From positions 1 to 61,089 of the IMG/VR virus record IMGVR_UViG_3300031658_000007: DNA of 61,089 nucleotides. One strand, 5' to 3'. Positions 16,094 to 25,520 of this stretch are shown here, piece after piece. Each line of letters begins with the position of its first letter. The first letter of the stretch is position 1. The stretch comes from a virus. The notes beneath the pieces were generated by a model that saw nothing but the letters and a program-made list of their open reading frames with translations, searched no databases and was not told where the DNA came from. Made by a program: the position numbers and the translations under genes.

Positions 16094-16371
16094 TAGCTAG
16101 GTGTACGTCCCTTACTCTCTAAGTACATTTTGTTTTGATATGCATCTTCTTCGGCTATTGCCCAAGCTGGTATTGCAGGTGCGTCTTCAACTTCAAGCAC
16201 GAAGTACGTTCTAAACTGTTCTTCAGTCCAGTTGTTTTCCACCGACTCTGGTGGGACTCTATGGTTGATGAGCATCTTGATATTAGGGGTATTAGATGCA
16301 GACCATTCAAGTACCATTTCACCTTGTGCTTCATTTGTCTCTACTACTTTAAAAGTGTTGTAAATTATCAT
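16093..16371 (-). CDS. Tail-region protein, paralogue of the next gene upstream
   Basis: A 92-residue protein sharing layout with the product of 16382-16654: a beta-like N-terminus, Leu/Val-Glu-Trp-Ser-Ala-Ser, His-x-(Ile/Val)-Pro, Asn-Trp-Thr-Glu, and Ile-Pro-x-Trp-Ala near the end. The pair arose by tandem duplication. Genes like this next to adhesins often encode tail fibre assembly factors or chaperones, but no family is recognised. It overlaps the amidoligase start. Confidence 0.55.
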   Translation of the reverse strand: MIIYNTFKVVETNEAQGEMVLEWSASNTPNIKMLINHRVPPESVENNWTEEQFRTYFVLEVEDAPAIPAWAIAEEDAYQNKMYLESKGRTPS

Positions 16372-16381
16372 GTTAGGTGTC

Positions 16382-16654
16382 CTATAGTTGCCCGTAAACT
16401 TGTTTAACTCTATTAATATTCTCAGCCGCTTCTTCTGCCTTCGCCCATTCAGGGATAGCAGTACTAGCTAAAAGTTCTGTTGCGAAGTGCGCTCGTAGTT
16501 CTGCCTCAGTCCAGTTATCCTGATCTGCTTCAAGTGGTATCTTGTGATCTCGCACTAACTTCAATGCGGGTTTAGTTGATGCAGACCACTCAACTGTCAG
16601 TGTTCCTGTTGCGGCATCGGTTGCGATTACTGTAAAACTATCTAAAGGATTCAT
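16382..16654 (-). CDS. Tail-region protein, paralogue of the neighbouring 92-residue protein
   Basis: A 90-residue protein with the same ordered motifs as the product of 16093-16371 (Val-Glu-Trp-Ser-Ala-Ser, His-Lys-Ile-Pro, Asp-Asn-Trp-Thr-Glu, Ala-Ile-Pro-Glu-Trp-Ala). It is diverged elsewhere, so the duplication is not recent. The start overlaps the stop of the SPOUT-like gene. A role in fibre folding or attachment is a guess from context. Confidence 0.55.
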   Translation of the reverse strand: MNPLDSFTVIATDAATGTLTVEWSASTKPALKLVRDHKIPLEADQDNWTEAELRAHFATELLASTAIPEWAKAEEAAENINRVKQVYGQL

Positions 16655-17079
16655 TGTTTATTCTCTTGGTCATTTAGCACAATTGCTAGTACCTGATCAC
16701 CGTAAAGTGGGTGATCGGGTTTTGGGGTTTTTACATGTAGTATAAAATCTGCATCGAAATAATCGCTAGGCCAGCGATACTCGCTGTTTCCTACGATGTA
16801 CATTGCGTCTTCTGGGTGCGTAAAATCACATAACTCAGTGGATTCAAACCCATCCCGTTCTTCTTCAATCACAACGATAGGGTGATCACCACCGAGCATA
16901 ACTTCGTCAACCGAATCAACTAGTTGAAGTGATACGCCGTAGGTATGCATCAGTGACCAGTAGTGGCATTCAAAGCGTTGCTTTCTAACAGGGTCATCAC
17001 ACTCAGGATGGGGATAAAACCCCACAATAAAGATGTGAGGGTCTGATGCTTTAGTTCGTTTGTATGCCTGTGTGATCAC
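16651..17079 (-). CDS. SPOUT/TrmH-like fold protein (tentative)
   Basis: I chose the GTG at 17079, which overlaps the preceding TGA by 4 nt (GTGA), over a longer frame that runs into the Gly-rich gene. The 142-residue product begins with a hydrophobic strand (Ile-Phe-Ile-Val-Gly-Phe-Tyr). The C-terminal half has His-Pro-Glu-Asp-Ala-Met-Tyr-Ile-Val-Gly-Asn-Ser-Glu-Tyr, then Ile-Leu-His-Val-Lys-Thr-Pro-Lys-Pro, which resembles the knot region of SPOUT RNA methyltransferases. This is a pattern-level resemblance; an unrelated alpha/beta protein is possible. Confidence 0.5.
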   Translation of the reverse strand: MITQAYKRTKASDPHIFIVGFYPHPECDDPVRKQRFECHYWSLMHTYGVSLQLVDSVDEVMLGGDHPIVVIEEERDGFESTELCDFTHPEDAMYIVGNSEYRWPSDYFDADFILHVKTPKPDHPLYGDQVLAIVLNDQENKQ

Positions 17080-17987
17080 GAGATAGTTCCAGCATATGAG
17101 CCGTATCCACCAGACCAAGAGATGTTTGAGCCGTTGCGTTGGATTGCAATACCTCTTGATCCACCAGCTCCACCACCCCAAGTTGAACTACCGCCACCAT
17201 TACCAGCTGCTCCAGCACCACCACCTGTACCACCAGATCCTGCTGTGCCAGAAACTCCACCAGAACAATGTGTTCTTGATAAAGATGCTCCACCACCCCC
17301 ACCAGCTTGAGATCCTGTGCTTCCGTAACCAGTACCGCCATTACCACCAGAGGCATATGAGTAGGAACTAGAGTTGGTACAAGTAGTAGCCCAACTGGTA
17401 CAGCCCCATTTATTACTAGTAGCACAATAGGTAGATGTGGTTCTGTCGTTTAGTATTCGGAAGCCACCACCGCCACCACCGCCACCGCCTCCACCATATA
17501 TCTGGCTGTTGTTGTCGATAGTGAGGTTGGATGTGCCTGTTGAAGACTGTATGGACATAGCACGGCCACCAGCACCACCACTATAGCCAGCAGCATTATT
17601 TCTGCCACCACCACCAGTACCACGATAACCTTTAATGCTTCCGTTTATTACTAAAGTTACGTGGTTATAACCAGTGATATTTCCAGTTTGGAATGCCCAG
17701 TTACCTGAATTACTGGCAATTGCATTACCTGTCAGGGTTACGTGAATTGGATTGCTACTATTTAGGTTGGAGAATGCAGATTGAGATGTCAATACAAAGT
17801 GTGTACCCATACTGATACTTACGTATTGGATATTAGACTTACCATGAAACTGGTTCATGGATATCTGTCCACTAGTAGGTATGCCAGAAGCACGACCATA
17901 GTATTCAGACATAGTGATAGGATGCCCTCCACCAAACTCACTTTGGAGGTTAGCGAAGCTTATTGCCCCTGAACCTTGTAGAGCCAT
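17076..17987 (-). CDS. Glycine-rich tail tip adhesin
   Basis: A 303-residue protein. The N-terminal 50 residues have the phage fibre-tip pattern (Ile-Ser-Phe-x-Asn-Leu-Gln-Ser-Glu-Phe-Gly-Gly, then Ser-Glu-Tyr-Tyr-Gly and Ile-Ser-Met-Asn-Gln-Phe). The C-terminal half carries long Gly runs (one of about eleven Gly) alternating with Ser/Asn/aromatic and Cys-containing loops, as in polyglycine-helix receptor-binding tips. It is translated after the S74 fibre gene and abuts it. Likely receptor recognition. Confidence 0.75.
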   Translation of the reverse strand: MALQGSGAISFANLQSEFGGGHPITMSEYYGRASGIPTSGQISMNQFHGKSNIQYVSISMGTHFVLTSQSAFSNLNSSNPIHVTLTGNAIASNSGNWAFQTGNITGYNHVTLVINGSIKGYRGTGGGGRNNAAGYSGGAGGRAMSIQSSTGTSNLTIDNNSQIYGGGGGGGGGGGFRILNDRTTSTYCATSNKWGCTSWATTCTNSSSYSYASGGNGGTGYGSTGSQAGGGGGASLSRTHCSGGVSGTAGSGGTGGGAGAAGNGGGSSTWGGGAGGSRGIAIQRNGSNISWSGGYGSYAGTIS

Positions 17988-19141
17988 TACTTACTCCCCA
18001 CTATACCCTTGAGTTCCTCAATCTGAGCCTGTTGCTCTTTTATTGCTTCAATGAGTAGACCTACAATATTACCGTATGCCACTGATTTCATACCGTCATC
18101 ATTATCGTAAACGGCTTCAGGTAAAACTGCTTCTAATTCTTGAGCAATCACACCTGTAGCTCGTTCCCCATGCATATCAAAAGTTACACCACGAACACTG
18201 GTGACTTTCTCTAAAGCGGAAGGGATTGTTTCAATGTTACTTTTTAAACGTAAATCTGAATATGCTGTGATGTTACCTGAAGCAGTGAAACTACCAGAAA
18301 GGGAATTACCATTACTGGATAGGTTACTGAGTCCCACTTCGGAAGGAGTATTGATGGTGCAACTAAACGCAGTACCTGACAAAGACATGCCCGTACTTGC
18401 TGTATAAGTTGTATTGGTATCAGTATTATTATCAGGAACTACTACAGTATCAGTAGTGCCGTCACCACGATTTAGCGTGATCGTGTGTCCACTAATTGTC
18501 ATTGCATTCGCTGCAGTACTTAGTGCCTGATTGGTTGTTTTAGTGACTTTAGTAGCAAGAGCTGTAGTCAACGTGGAAGCGTAAGACGCATCGTCATTTA
18601 TTGCTGCTGCTAGTTCGTTCAGATCATTCAGAGTACTTGGAGCACCGCCAATGAGATCAGTTATCTCGGTCTGTACGTAAGCAGTAGTAGCTACCTGAGT
18701 AGTGTTAGTATTAGCTGCGGCAGTGGGAGCAGTAGGTGCGCCAGTTAACGCAGGACTAGCCAAAGGTGCTTTTGCATCTAACGCTGCTTGCAATCCAGTT
18801 GTAACAGAAATCGCATGATTTGCTGGGTGAGTATAATTATTTGAAGATGCAGCTATTCCGTTTAGTTTTGTGTGGTCAGCATCAGTAAATACATTACTAT
18901 CTGCAGCAGATTCTACTGCGGTCCTGATTTCTGCGTCTGTTTGATCTGCTGTAGCAAGCGTTTCAATAGTATCTATCTTAGTTTTATCTGCACTAGAAGG
19001 CATCGGAAAACCACCAGCAGTAGACCCGTCATGGACTACTAAAGTGTCCTTGGTTGTGTCAACAGTAACTTCACGTAATGCGCCTATAAATGCGGCGTGT
19101 TCTGAAGTCGTGCCACCACGTAGTTGTAGTAGTTTGCTCAT
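17987..19141 (-). CDS. Tail fibre with C-terminal S74 self-cleaving chaperone
   Basis: A 384-residue protein. The N-terminus begins Lys-Leu-Leu-Gln-Leu-Arg-Gly-Gly-Thr, a start common in fibre domains. The middle (Ala/Thr/Asn-rich, Ala-Pro-Leu-Ala-Ser-Pro-x-Leu-Thr-Gly) is typical of trimeric tail fibres. From about residue 293, Ser-Asp-Leu-Arg-Leu-Lys and then Gly-Val-Ile-Ala-Gln-Glu give the peptidase S74 intramolecular chaperone with its Ser/Lys dyad, followed by a terminal coiled coil. The chaperone should trimerise the fibre and cut itself off. It follows the repeat fibre gene by 2 nt. Confidence 0.85.
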   Translation of the reverse strand: MSKLLQLRGGTTSEHAAFIGALREVTVDTTKDTLVVHDGSTAGGFPMPSSADKTKIDTIETLATADQTDAEIRTAVESAADSNVFTDADHTKLNGIAASSNNYTHPANHAISVTTGLQAALDAKAPLASPALTGAPTAPTAAANTNTTQVATTAYVQTEITDLIGGAPSTLNDLNELAAAINDDASYASTLTTALATKVTKTTNQALSTAANAMTISGHTITLNRGDGTTDTVVVPDNNTDTNTTYTASTGMSLSGTAFSCTINTPSEVGLSNLSSNGNSLSGSFTASGNITAYSDLRLKSNIETIPSALEKVTSVRGVTFDMHGERATGVIAQELEAVLPEAVYDNDDGMKSVAYGNIVGLLIEAIKEQQAQIEELKGIVGSK

Positions 19142-19143
19142 TC

Positions 19144-22086
19144 TTATAGACCTCCAAAGTCCATTTGTAAATTAGTACCAGATACAGTACCTATGTTTGT
19201 TAAATTGTTATTTTGTCCATCTAGTGCACCACCAAGTTGCGGGGAAGTGTCCCCTACCAAAGATGTCAGACCCACGGCAATAACTCCCCAAGCAGACCCT
19301 GTGTAGTATTTTAATAAGCTATTAGTTGTGTCGTACCACAAATTACCTGCAGTTGGTGAAGAAGGTGCACTAGCAGCTACTGTATACTCAGTAGCATACC
19401 TATTAACATCAGCAATAGATACACCTACAGTATTGACATTAGTAATTGAACCAGCAGTTAAATTAATGTTAGTTGAGTTACTAGCAACAGTATTAACATT
19501 TGTAGCGTTACCAGCTACAGCATTAATATTTGTGGATAATCCCGCCACAGAATTAATGTTAGAAGCATTAGATACAACAGCGGTGATATTAGAGGAGTTA
19601 CCAGCTGCCGTAGTAACATTTGATGATATTGCTGCAAGGGTATTCAGGTCCGATACTATCGCTGCAGTACCTAACGTATTTAGATCTGCGACGACATCGG
19701 CAGTTCCGAGTGTGTTCATATCAGCGACTACATCCGCTGTACCTAGTATCGCCATATCAGCTATAGCTGCGGAGGTTCCTAACAGAGTTACTTGAGCTGC
19801 TTTACCAGCAACTGTTGTCACATCTGCTGATATACCTGCTACTGTAGTTACATTTCCTGAAATACCAGAGACGGTTGTTACGTTACTAGATATACCAGCT
19901 AGGGTATTCATGTTAGTAACATTGCTAGATGTTCCTAACGTATTCATATCGGTTACAACATCTGCTGTACCAAGTGTATTCATGTCACTTACGACATCTG
20001 CAGTACCTAGCACATTCATATCAGATACAACGTCAGCTGTTCCTAATATAGATAAATCAGTTATAACAGCCGAAGTACCTAGTAAACCAATCTCTGCAGC
20101 TTTTCCTGCTACTGTAGTGATATTGGCATTATTGCCAGCAACGGTAGTTACGTTAGCTCCAATACCCGCTACTGTTGTCACATTCGCACTGATACCAGCC
20201 ACTGTAGTTACATTAGCGGCTATGCCACCTACCGTATTAACATTAGTTATGCTGTTAGCGACTGTTTCAATTTCTGATACAGCCTCATTTAAGTCGTTAG
20301 CAACTGTCTCTACTTCAGAGATAGCTTCATTTAAATCGTCAGCAACTTTTATGACTTTAACAATGTCATCAGCGACTGTAGTTACCTTGGCAATGTTTGT
20401 AGCTACTGTAGTAATATCAGCGTTATTACCTGCAACTGTATTAATATTAGTTGTGTTACCTGCTACTGTAGTCACATTGCTGGAAATGCCAGCTGTTGTA
20501 GTAATGTTGGCTGCAATACCTGCTGCTGTAGTGACGTTAGACGCTATCGCAGCAAGTGTATTTACACTACTTATTGAGTTACCAACTGTGGTAATTGAGT
20601 TACCAGAACCTGTAGTAACAGCATCTGTTATAGAACCTAAGTCTTCAGAATAGACAATATCACCAGCAACAATATCAATTGCTGCCTGATTAGCCGCTGT
20701 AGGAGCAGTAGCAGCCCATGAGGAAGTAGCTGTGCTATACGCTCTTAATTCGTTGTTTGAGGTATTCCACCATAAGTCACCAGAATCTAGTGATGTGGTA
20801 GGAGCAGTTGAAGTAACACGATACTTTTGGGCAAAACTGCTAACGTCTGTTACTACAGCAGCTAATGTATTCATATCAGATACGATATCAGCAGTGCCAA
20901 GTATAACCATGTCAGCAACAGCTGTAGACGTACCTAATAACCCAATCTCAGTTGCCTTTCCTGCTACAATTCCAATGTCAGTTGCATCATTTGCTACTGA
21001 AGTTACATCTGCTTGTATACCAGCCACGGTATTGATCTTTCCTTGGTCAACTGTAGTGGGTCTTAATGGGTCCCAAGCAGAACCAGTGTAGCCTTGCATA
21101 CGTGAGGTTGATGAGTCCCAATACATTGATCCCGTTAAAAGTGCATCACCATCGTTGTTTAATGTTGGTGCTGTACCCTTTACTCCGAGAAATCTGTCAT
21201 CAAATTCATCAAGTGCAGCCGCTACAAGAACCACATCTGCATTCGTTATTACAACATCTGCATTAGTAATCACTACGTCTGCATTAGTGGCAGTTTTATC
21301 ATTACCCGTGGCAGTGCGGTCTAGTGCGGTTTGCACCTTATCTGCCTCTGCCAAGCCTTCGCTCGTTAATGCAGCTGCTGCGCTAACAGCTGCTGCGTTT
21401 TTGGATGCAAGCGCAGCAATCCTATGAGCATTAGATTCATTCTTAAAAGTTTCAGTAACACCCATTGCTGTGTTAGCTACACCTGCCTTACTAGTTGCAA
21501 TCCCTGCTTGGGTAGTAGCAGTTACCACATCTGCATTAGTTAAAACAAGATCTGCTGCTGTATCAATTGTATCTTGATTAGTTGCTACTAAATCCGCAGC
21601 AGTATCGATCGTATCTTGATTAGTGGCGACTAGATCAGAAGCTACTGCTGTTCTATCCAGACCAGTTTGAACCTTATCAGCTTCAGCGAGAACAACATCA
21701 GCGTGAGTAAGTACAACGTCAGCATGTGTTAAAACCACATCAGCGTTAGTAGCAATTTTATCTAGTGCTGTTTGAACTTTATCAGCTTCCGCTAAACCTT
21801 CACTAACGAGAGCTGCCGATGCACTAACTGCTGCAGCATCTTCAGAAATTTGTGCGTCATCTTCACTAGACTGTGCTGCTACTGTATTTGCAGCAGTAGT
21901 AGTTGCTGCATTAATTATACTACCAGTATTAGTGTTTACTAAAAGTAGTGCAGCTAAATTTGTTTCTAACTCAGTTAACTCTGTAATTTTATCAGCTACA
22001 GTTTTTACTGTGTCGTATCCTGTAGTAGCCAGCTCTCTATTTATTGTTATTTCATTAGATGTTAATGAACTAGCTTTTCTTGCCAT
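19144..22086 (-). CDS. Long repeat tail fibre
   Basis: A 980-residue protein made largely of short Asn/Thr/Val/Ala/Asp repeats. Seen: a 10-residue unit (Asn-Val-Thr-Thr-Val-Ala-Gly-Ile-Ser-Ala), a 12-residue unit (Leu-Gly-Thr-Ala-Asp-Val-Val-Ser-Asp-Met-Asn-Thr), and 7- and 14-residue units near the N-terminus. Three copies of a carbohydrate-module-like segment (Gly-x-Leu/Met-Tyr/Trp-Trp/Asp, then Tyr-Thr-Gly-Ser-Ala-Trp) punctuate the repeats. The N-terminal 60 residues probably attach to the tail. A trimeric beta-helical shaft is likely. Confidence 0.75.
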   Translation of the reverse strand: MARKASSLTSNEITINRELATTGYDTVKTVADKITELTELETNLAALLLVNTNTGSIINAATTTAANTVAAQSSEDDAQISEDAAAVSASAALVSEGLAEADKVQTALDKIATNADVVLTHADVVLTHADVVLAEADKVQTGLDRTAVASDLVATNQDTIDTAADLVATNQDTIDTAADLVLTNADVVTATTQAGIATSKAGVANTAMGVTETFKNESNAHRIAALASKNAAAVSAAAALTSEGLAEADKVQTALDRTATGNDKTATNADVVITNADVVITNADVVLVAAALDEFDDRFLGVKGTAPTLNNDGDALLTGSMYWDSSTSRMQGYTGSAWDPLRPTTVDQGKINTVAGIQADVTSVANDATDIGIVAGKATEIGLLGTSTAVADMVILGTADIVSDMNTLAAVVTDVSSFAQKYRVTSTAPTTSLDSGDLWWNTSNNELRAYSTATSSWAATAPTAANQAAIDIVAGDIVYSEDLGSITDAVTTGSGNSITTVGNSISSVNTLAAIASNVTTAAGIAANITTTAGISSNVTTVAGNTTNINTVAGNNADITTVATNIAKVTTVADDIVKVIKVADDLNEAISEVETVANDLNEAVSEIETVANSITNVNTVGGIAANVTTVAGISANVTTVAGIGANVTTVAGNNANITTVAGKAAEIGLLGTSAVITDLSILGTADVVSDMNVLGTADVVSDMNTLGTADVVTDMNTLGTSSNVTNMNTLAGISSNVTTVSGISGNVTTVAGISADVTTVAGKAAQVTLLGTSAAIADMAILGTADVVADMNTLGTADVVADLNTLGTAAIVSDLNTLAAISSNVTTAAGNSSNITAVVSNASNINSVAGLSTNINAVAGNATNVNTVASNSTNINLTAGSITNVNTVGVSIADVNRYATEYTVAASAPSSPTAGNLWYDTTNSLLKYYTGSAWGVIAVGLTSLVGDTSPQLGGALDGQNNNLTNIGTVSGTNLQMDFGGL

Positions 22087-22703
22087 TAGGTAAAACCTCT
22101 TGTCTCAAATGTGAAAGATTCTAAATCGTCAGGAAGTATTAGGCCGTGCTCTATGACTCTATTACAGCTTTGTTCAAATCTTATATAATGTGCGTTGTTT
22201 TCAGCTTTTGTGTCAGAACTAATTGTGCTATTACCTCTATAACCTATGTAATGAAGTAATGCTTCAAGTAACTGTGGGGGTAAAGCTAGGTTGTTTGATA
22301 CTGCTGTAGCAAAGTCTGGGGAAACTCTGTATATAACACTTAACTTTTCGTCTTGTGCTACATTAGGAACTTCAACTGTGTTGTACGAAGGAGTCATTAT
22401 ACCTAGTGGGTCTGACTCGTCATTTATACTGACTGTATCTCCCTGTTCATCATAGCACTCAGAAACTAAGAGAAAATTTTGACTAGTTGTCATAGCTACA
22501 TCAGAATCAGTGCCATCTAGGGTGTAAGTGGTTTTACCATCTTGTAGAGTTATAATAGCTTCTTCTTGTTTAAGAGGAAATCTTTTGTACAACTCTAACA
22601 TACCAAGATTTACAAAACCTAGCACTGCAGTAACGTCGTCCTTTACGCCAAGCTGTCTAAGTTCTGTGCTCTTAGCTAAATCAATAACTTTACTAGCTAA
22701 CAT
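22086..22703 (-). CDS. Head-tail adaptor / tail tube-like protein
   Basis: A 205-residue protein located between the large terminase and the fibres, where N4-like phages carry a conserved connector/tail tube protein. The helical N-terminus (Asp-Val-Thr-Ala-Val-Leu-Gly-Phe-Val-Asn-Leu-Gly-Met-Leu-Glu-Leu-Tyr-Lys) and helical C-terminus with a beta middle are in keeping with phage adaptor folds. The assignment is from position and general layout only. Confidence 0.55.
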   Translation of the reverse strand: MLASKVIDLAKSTELRQLGVKDDVTAVLGFVNLGMLELYKRFPLKQEEAIITLQDGKTTYTLDGTDSDVAMTTSQNFLLVSECYDEQGDTVSINDESDPLGIMTPSYNTVEVPNVAQDEKLSVIYRVSPDFATAVSNNLALPPQLLEALLHYIGYRGNSTISSDTKAENNAHYIRFEQSCNRVIEHGLILPDDLESFTFETRGFT

Positions 22704-22745
22704 TACAAAATCCTTATAATTTTTAGCATACTATCATATAGTAAA

Positions 22746-24353
22746 TTAAAATACAGTACTGTTGCTATCTTCATTAAAATCGTCAACGTCTGGAAACATT
22801 GCAAAAGTGCCTGATTCATTTTCAGTATATGTTACAGCTAATTCTTCACTAGGTTTAAATGGTTGAAGTTCTGACAACATAGCTAGTGTATCAGCTACGT
22901 CATCATGTTTGGATTTAAACCCAGCTTTGGTTACGTACCTCAATTCTTCTAGACACTCTACCATATATTTAGAAGTTCTCATCTCTTCTGGGAACATTAA
23001 TTTTTTAGCTTTGATAATCGGGTGAAATATCAGAAATCTAGTTATCTTCTTTTTCGTAGGTCGTATTCCTTCTTTATTGCTGTCAAATCCTTTAGCAATA
23101 TTAAAAAATACGTTTCTTTCCAGCATTTCCTTTTTTATCCAAGCTATAAAACCTCCTTGCTGCCCGCTAACTTCAATACCTACCTCTAAAGGTTTGTACA
23201 TTGCTACATACCTAAATAGGTCATCAAGAGTCTTGTCCATTAGCTGTTGCCCAATCATACCATCTACTAACATCCAATCTCCGTTATTGTTATACGCAAA
23301 AACAGATATAACACTGTAGTCTGCTTTCTTTCCCTCAGAAGTTGCAAAGTCAGTAGTGATGTAGAAATTATAGCTACTCCTGTTCTTTAAAACATTTTTC
23401 CTGCTATACCACACCAAGTCGTCGTCTTTAACTAGTTTATCTTCATCACTTATAATTCTTATCATTAACTCTTGGTCAAATGACGCTAGTTCTCCACTAC
23501 CTTTAAGACTTTCATACTCATGTCTAACAAATGAGTAGGGGAATCTATCTTCCCAAGCACCTACAAATTCTTCTTCTGTGCACGGGAATTTTTCACACAA
23601 GGGGTATATCTTAGTACTCCATGATGTAGAACTAGCTGCTTCATACAAAGGATCTTGCTTGTTGAACGGCGTACCTGTCCAATTAGTCATACGTTTTTTA
23701 GGATGTAGGCACTGCCTTGCAGCTCTGTAAAGAACTTTCTTTATATCCTCTACTATCGTGGGTGATTCAGCATTTTTATCTGACATTAAATCATCTAAAC
23801 CTAGCCATGTGGGTCTTTGCCCATATTCTTTAAATCCACGCACACCAGTACTTGCACCGAACCCTCTTACACAAAAAAACTTACCGTCTAAGTTTTGAAA
23901 CTCCCAGCGAACATCTGTAAATTTTGCGTTAGGTACGTATTTCTGCAGAAAAGTAGAGTGCTCCCATCTGTACTGAAGATTTTGCCTCATAGACTTAATA
24001 CCATTATCAATAGTATCAGCTACATACATTGCTACGTCTACTTGACCAAACCCGTCAACTTTACCGTATACAGCTATGTATAACCACATATACTCATGTA
24101 TCACAGAAGTCTTAGCACCACCACGAAAACAAACAAATAGGTTTTGTCTTCCAGTGGTTAATTGGTCCAACATATCATAGTGAAATACTGGGGATACGTT
24201 CTCTTCCCCCATAGAACCATTAACCAATTTTATAAAAGCTATAAATTTAAGAGCAAATTTACTAGGTATATACCCCTCGTTAAACTTAGAGTAGCTAACA
24301 TCATGAAGCATATCTTCCAAATCTTTAGATTCACTCATATTAGCTATCTTCAT
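22746..24353 (-). CDS. Large terminase subunit (DNA packaging ATPase/nuclease)
   Basis: A 535-residue protein. Cys-Phe-Arg-Gly-Gly-Ala-Lys-Thr-Ser (75-83) is a Walker A-like packaging P-loop. Leu-Gly-Leu-Asp-Asp-Leu-Met (184-190) fits Walker B. Ile-Thr-Thr-Asp-Phe-Ala-Thr at about residue 330 begins the RNaseH-like nuclease with Asp-Tyr-Ser-Val, and a late Lys-His-Asp-Asp-Val-Ala-Asp-Thr completes the metal site. It drives DNA into the procapsid through the portal. The ATG at 24353 overlaps the upstream gene; an ATG at 24338, right after that gene's stop, is an equally good start. Confidence 0.88.
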   Translation of the reverse strand: MKIANMSESKDLEDMLHDVSYSKFNEGYIPSKFALKFIAFIKLVNGSMGEENVSPVFHYDMLDQLTTGRQNLFVCFRGGAKTSVIHEYMWLYIAVYGKVDGFGQVDVAMYVADTIDNGIKSMRQNLQYRWEHSTFLQKYVPNAKFTDVRWEFQNLDGKFFCVRGFGASTGVRGFKEYGQRPTWLGLDDLMSDKNAESPTIVEDIKKVLYRAARQCLHPKKRMTNWTGTPFNKQDPLYEAASSTSWSTKIYPLCEKFPCTEEEFVGAWEDRFPYSFVRHEYESLKGSGELASFDQELMIRIISDEDKLVKDDDLVWYSRKNVLKNRSSYNFYITTDFATSEGKKADYSVISVFAYNNNGDWMLVDGMIGQQLMDKTLDDLFRYVAMYKPLEVGIEVSGQQGGFIAWIKKEMLERNVFFNIAKGFDSNKEGIRPTKKKITRFLIFHPIIKAKKLMFPEEMRTSKYMVECLEELRYVTKAGFKSKHDDVADTLAMLSELQPFKPSEELAVTYTENESGTFAMFPDVDDFNEDSNSTVF

Positions 24354-25056
24354 CTTTATGTATTATTTTAGCTTCAATAATAGTTTTTATAGGGATACCT
24401 GCTTGTATGCTCTGCTGCTCTCTTATCACCATTTTCTCAGTAGCTTCCTGTAATGCTGCTATAGCTGATTTAGCACCATCTTCTACTTGAACACTAATAA
24501 CGTGGTCTTCCGTTGGTTTTAATTCTCTAATAAGAGTATCTGATGCTTTCTGTCTGACCATTTCTGATCTAGCATCCCGCATTAAATCTGCTTGAACTAG
24601 GATAGCCTCATGAAGTAAATGCCTGTGTATAAGTTGTACAGGTATACCAGCAACTTTTCGTATTTCATTAACTAGGGCTGTAGAGTTGTACCTAGATGCC
24701 TCGCCACGTATGTCTTCTTTTTTCTGCCCTCTATCTAACCTTCGTTTTAGCCTTTCAGGAAACACTTTAATATATGATTCAGTAATATTATTACCAGCTT
24801 CTATCAATGAGAAGAACTTGACTGCAGACATGTATGCGTTAGAAGTAAACTTATTATTAGAACTAAGTATATTCAAGTGATCCCTATATACGTCTAGGAA
24901 CTGCTCACCATACTCAGGGTCGTTAGCAAGTTTGTTTAACTCATCTACGGTTCCTTGGTTAACCATGTTCTTTTGTCTATTGGTTAACTGAGACTGTAAA
25001 ACTTCTAAATCTAGTTTGGCTGCTCTAATTTCTTGTTTTGTTACTACTGATCCCAT
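24340..25056 (-). CDS. Small terminase-like DNA packaging protein
   Basis: A 238-residue, mostly helical, charged protein directly upstream of the large terminase and overlapping it. Seen: an N-terminal helical block, a central Ser-Tyr-Ile-Lys-Val-Phe-Pro-Glu-Arg-Leu-Lys-Arg-Arg-Leu-Asp motif, Ala-Ser-Arg-Tyr-Asn-Ser-Thr, and a C-terminal helix. The Phe-Pro-Glu-Arg-x-x-Arg-Leu pattern is in keeping with N4-like small terminase genes. It would recognise the packaging site. Confidence 0.6.
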   Translation of the reverse strand: MGSVVTKQEIRAAKLDLEVLQSQLTNRQKNMVNQGTVDELNKLANDPEYGEQFLDVYRDHLNILSSNNKFTSNAYMSAVKFFSLIEAGNNITESYIKVFPERLKRRLDRGQKKEDIRGEASRYNSTALVNEIRKVAGIPVQLIHRHLLHEAILVQADLMRDARSEMVRQKASDTLIRELKPTEDHVISVQVEDGAKSAIAALQEATEKMVIREQQSIQAGIPIKTIIEAKIIHKDEDS

Positions 25057-25064
25057 TTTGGTAC

Positions 25065-25520
25065 CTAGTAAGGAATATCAATTGTTGGGTCGAAGTAAGG
25101 GCTAGTTTTCTGGCATATATATTTATAGTCATCTGAATCCATCTCTACTTTTCCTTTTAGTAGAACTGAGTAATCAAATTCTTTTATATACCTAATAACC
25201 TCTACTTCATCTAAACCTTTAAACATTTCCTGACCACCATCTACCTTTTTGTCAGGAACCCATTGCCAATCTGACAATACATCATGCATGTGCTTCTCAA
25301 CCAATAGCGGAACACCTGTCTCAAAATCTAGTCTTAACCTAGTGAGAGGTACATAACGATACTGTGTAAACCAAGACCTAAGTATTTCCATCATACGATC
25401 AGTAGATCTAGGGCTATGGCACATACCAACTTTGTGTACTAGCTCACCATCATCAAGAGTAATTTGGAGTACATATACTCTTCCAACAGAAGTATCGGGT
25501 GATTTCAGTTTAGCAAACAT
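25065..25520 (-). CDS. GIY-YIG-like (T5orf172/MUG113-type) nuclease domain protein
   Basis: A 151-residue protein. Residues 15-33 hold Val-Tyr-Val-Leu-Gln-Ile and later His-Lys-Val-Gly-Met, matching the paired strands of GIY-YIG proteins. It continues with an Arg-rich helix, an Arg-Leu-Arg-Leu-Asp-Phe strand, and Val-Glu-Lys-His-Met-His (about 74-79), where the family has its catalytic Glu and conserved His. It lies in the terminase operon, 8 nt from the small terminase. A role in genome-end cutting is possible; a free-standing nuclease is the alternative. Confidence 0.6.
   Translation of the reverse strand: MFAKLKSPDTSVGRVYVLQITLDDGELVHKVGMCHSPRSTDRMMEILRSWFTQYRYVPLTRLRLDFETGVPLLVEKHMHDVLSDWQWVPDKKVDGGQEMFKGLDEVEVIRYIKEFDYSVLLKGKVEMDSDDYKYICQKTSPYFDPTIDIPY

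Noticed and set aside
19328-20653. Long plus-strand frames opposite the repeat fibre gene
   Set aside because: They are antisense reflections of the repetitive fibre code, without ribosome sites or family features.
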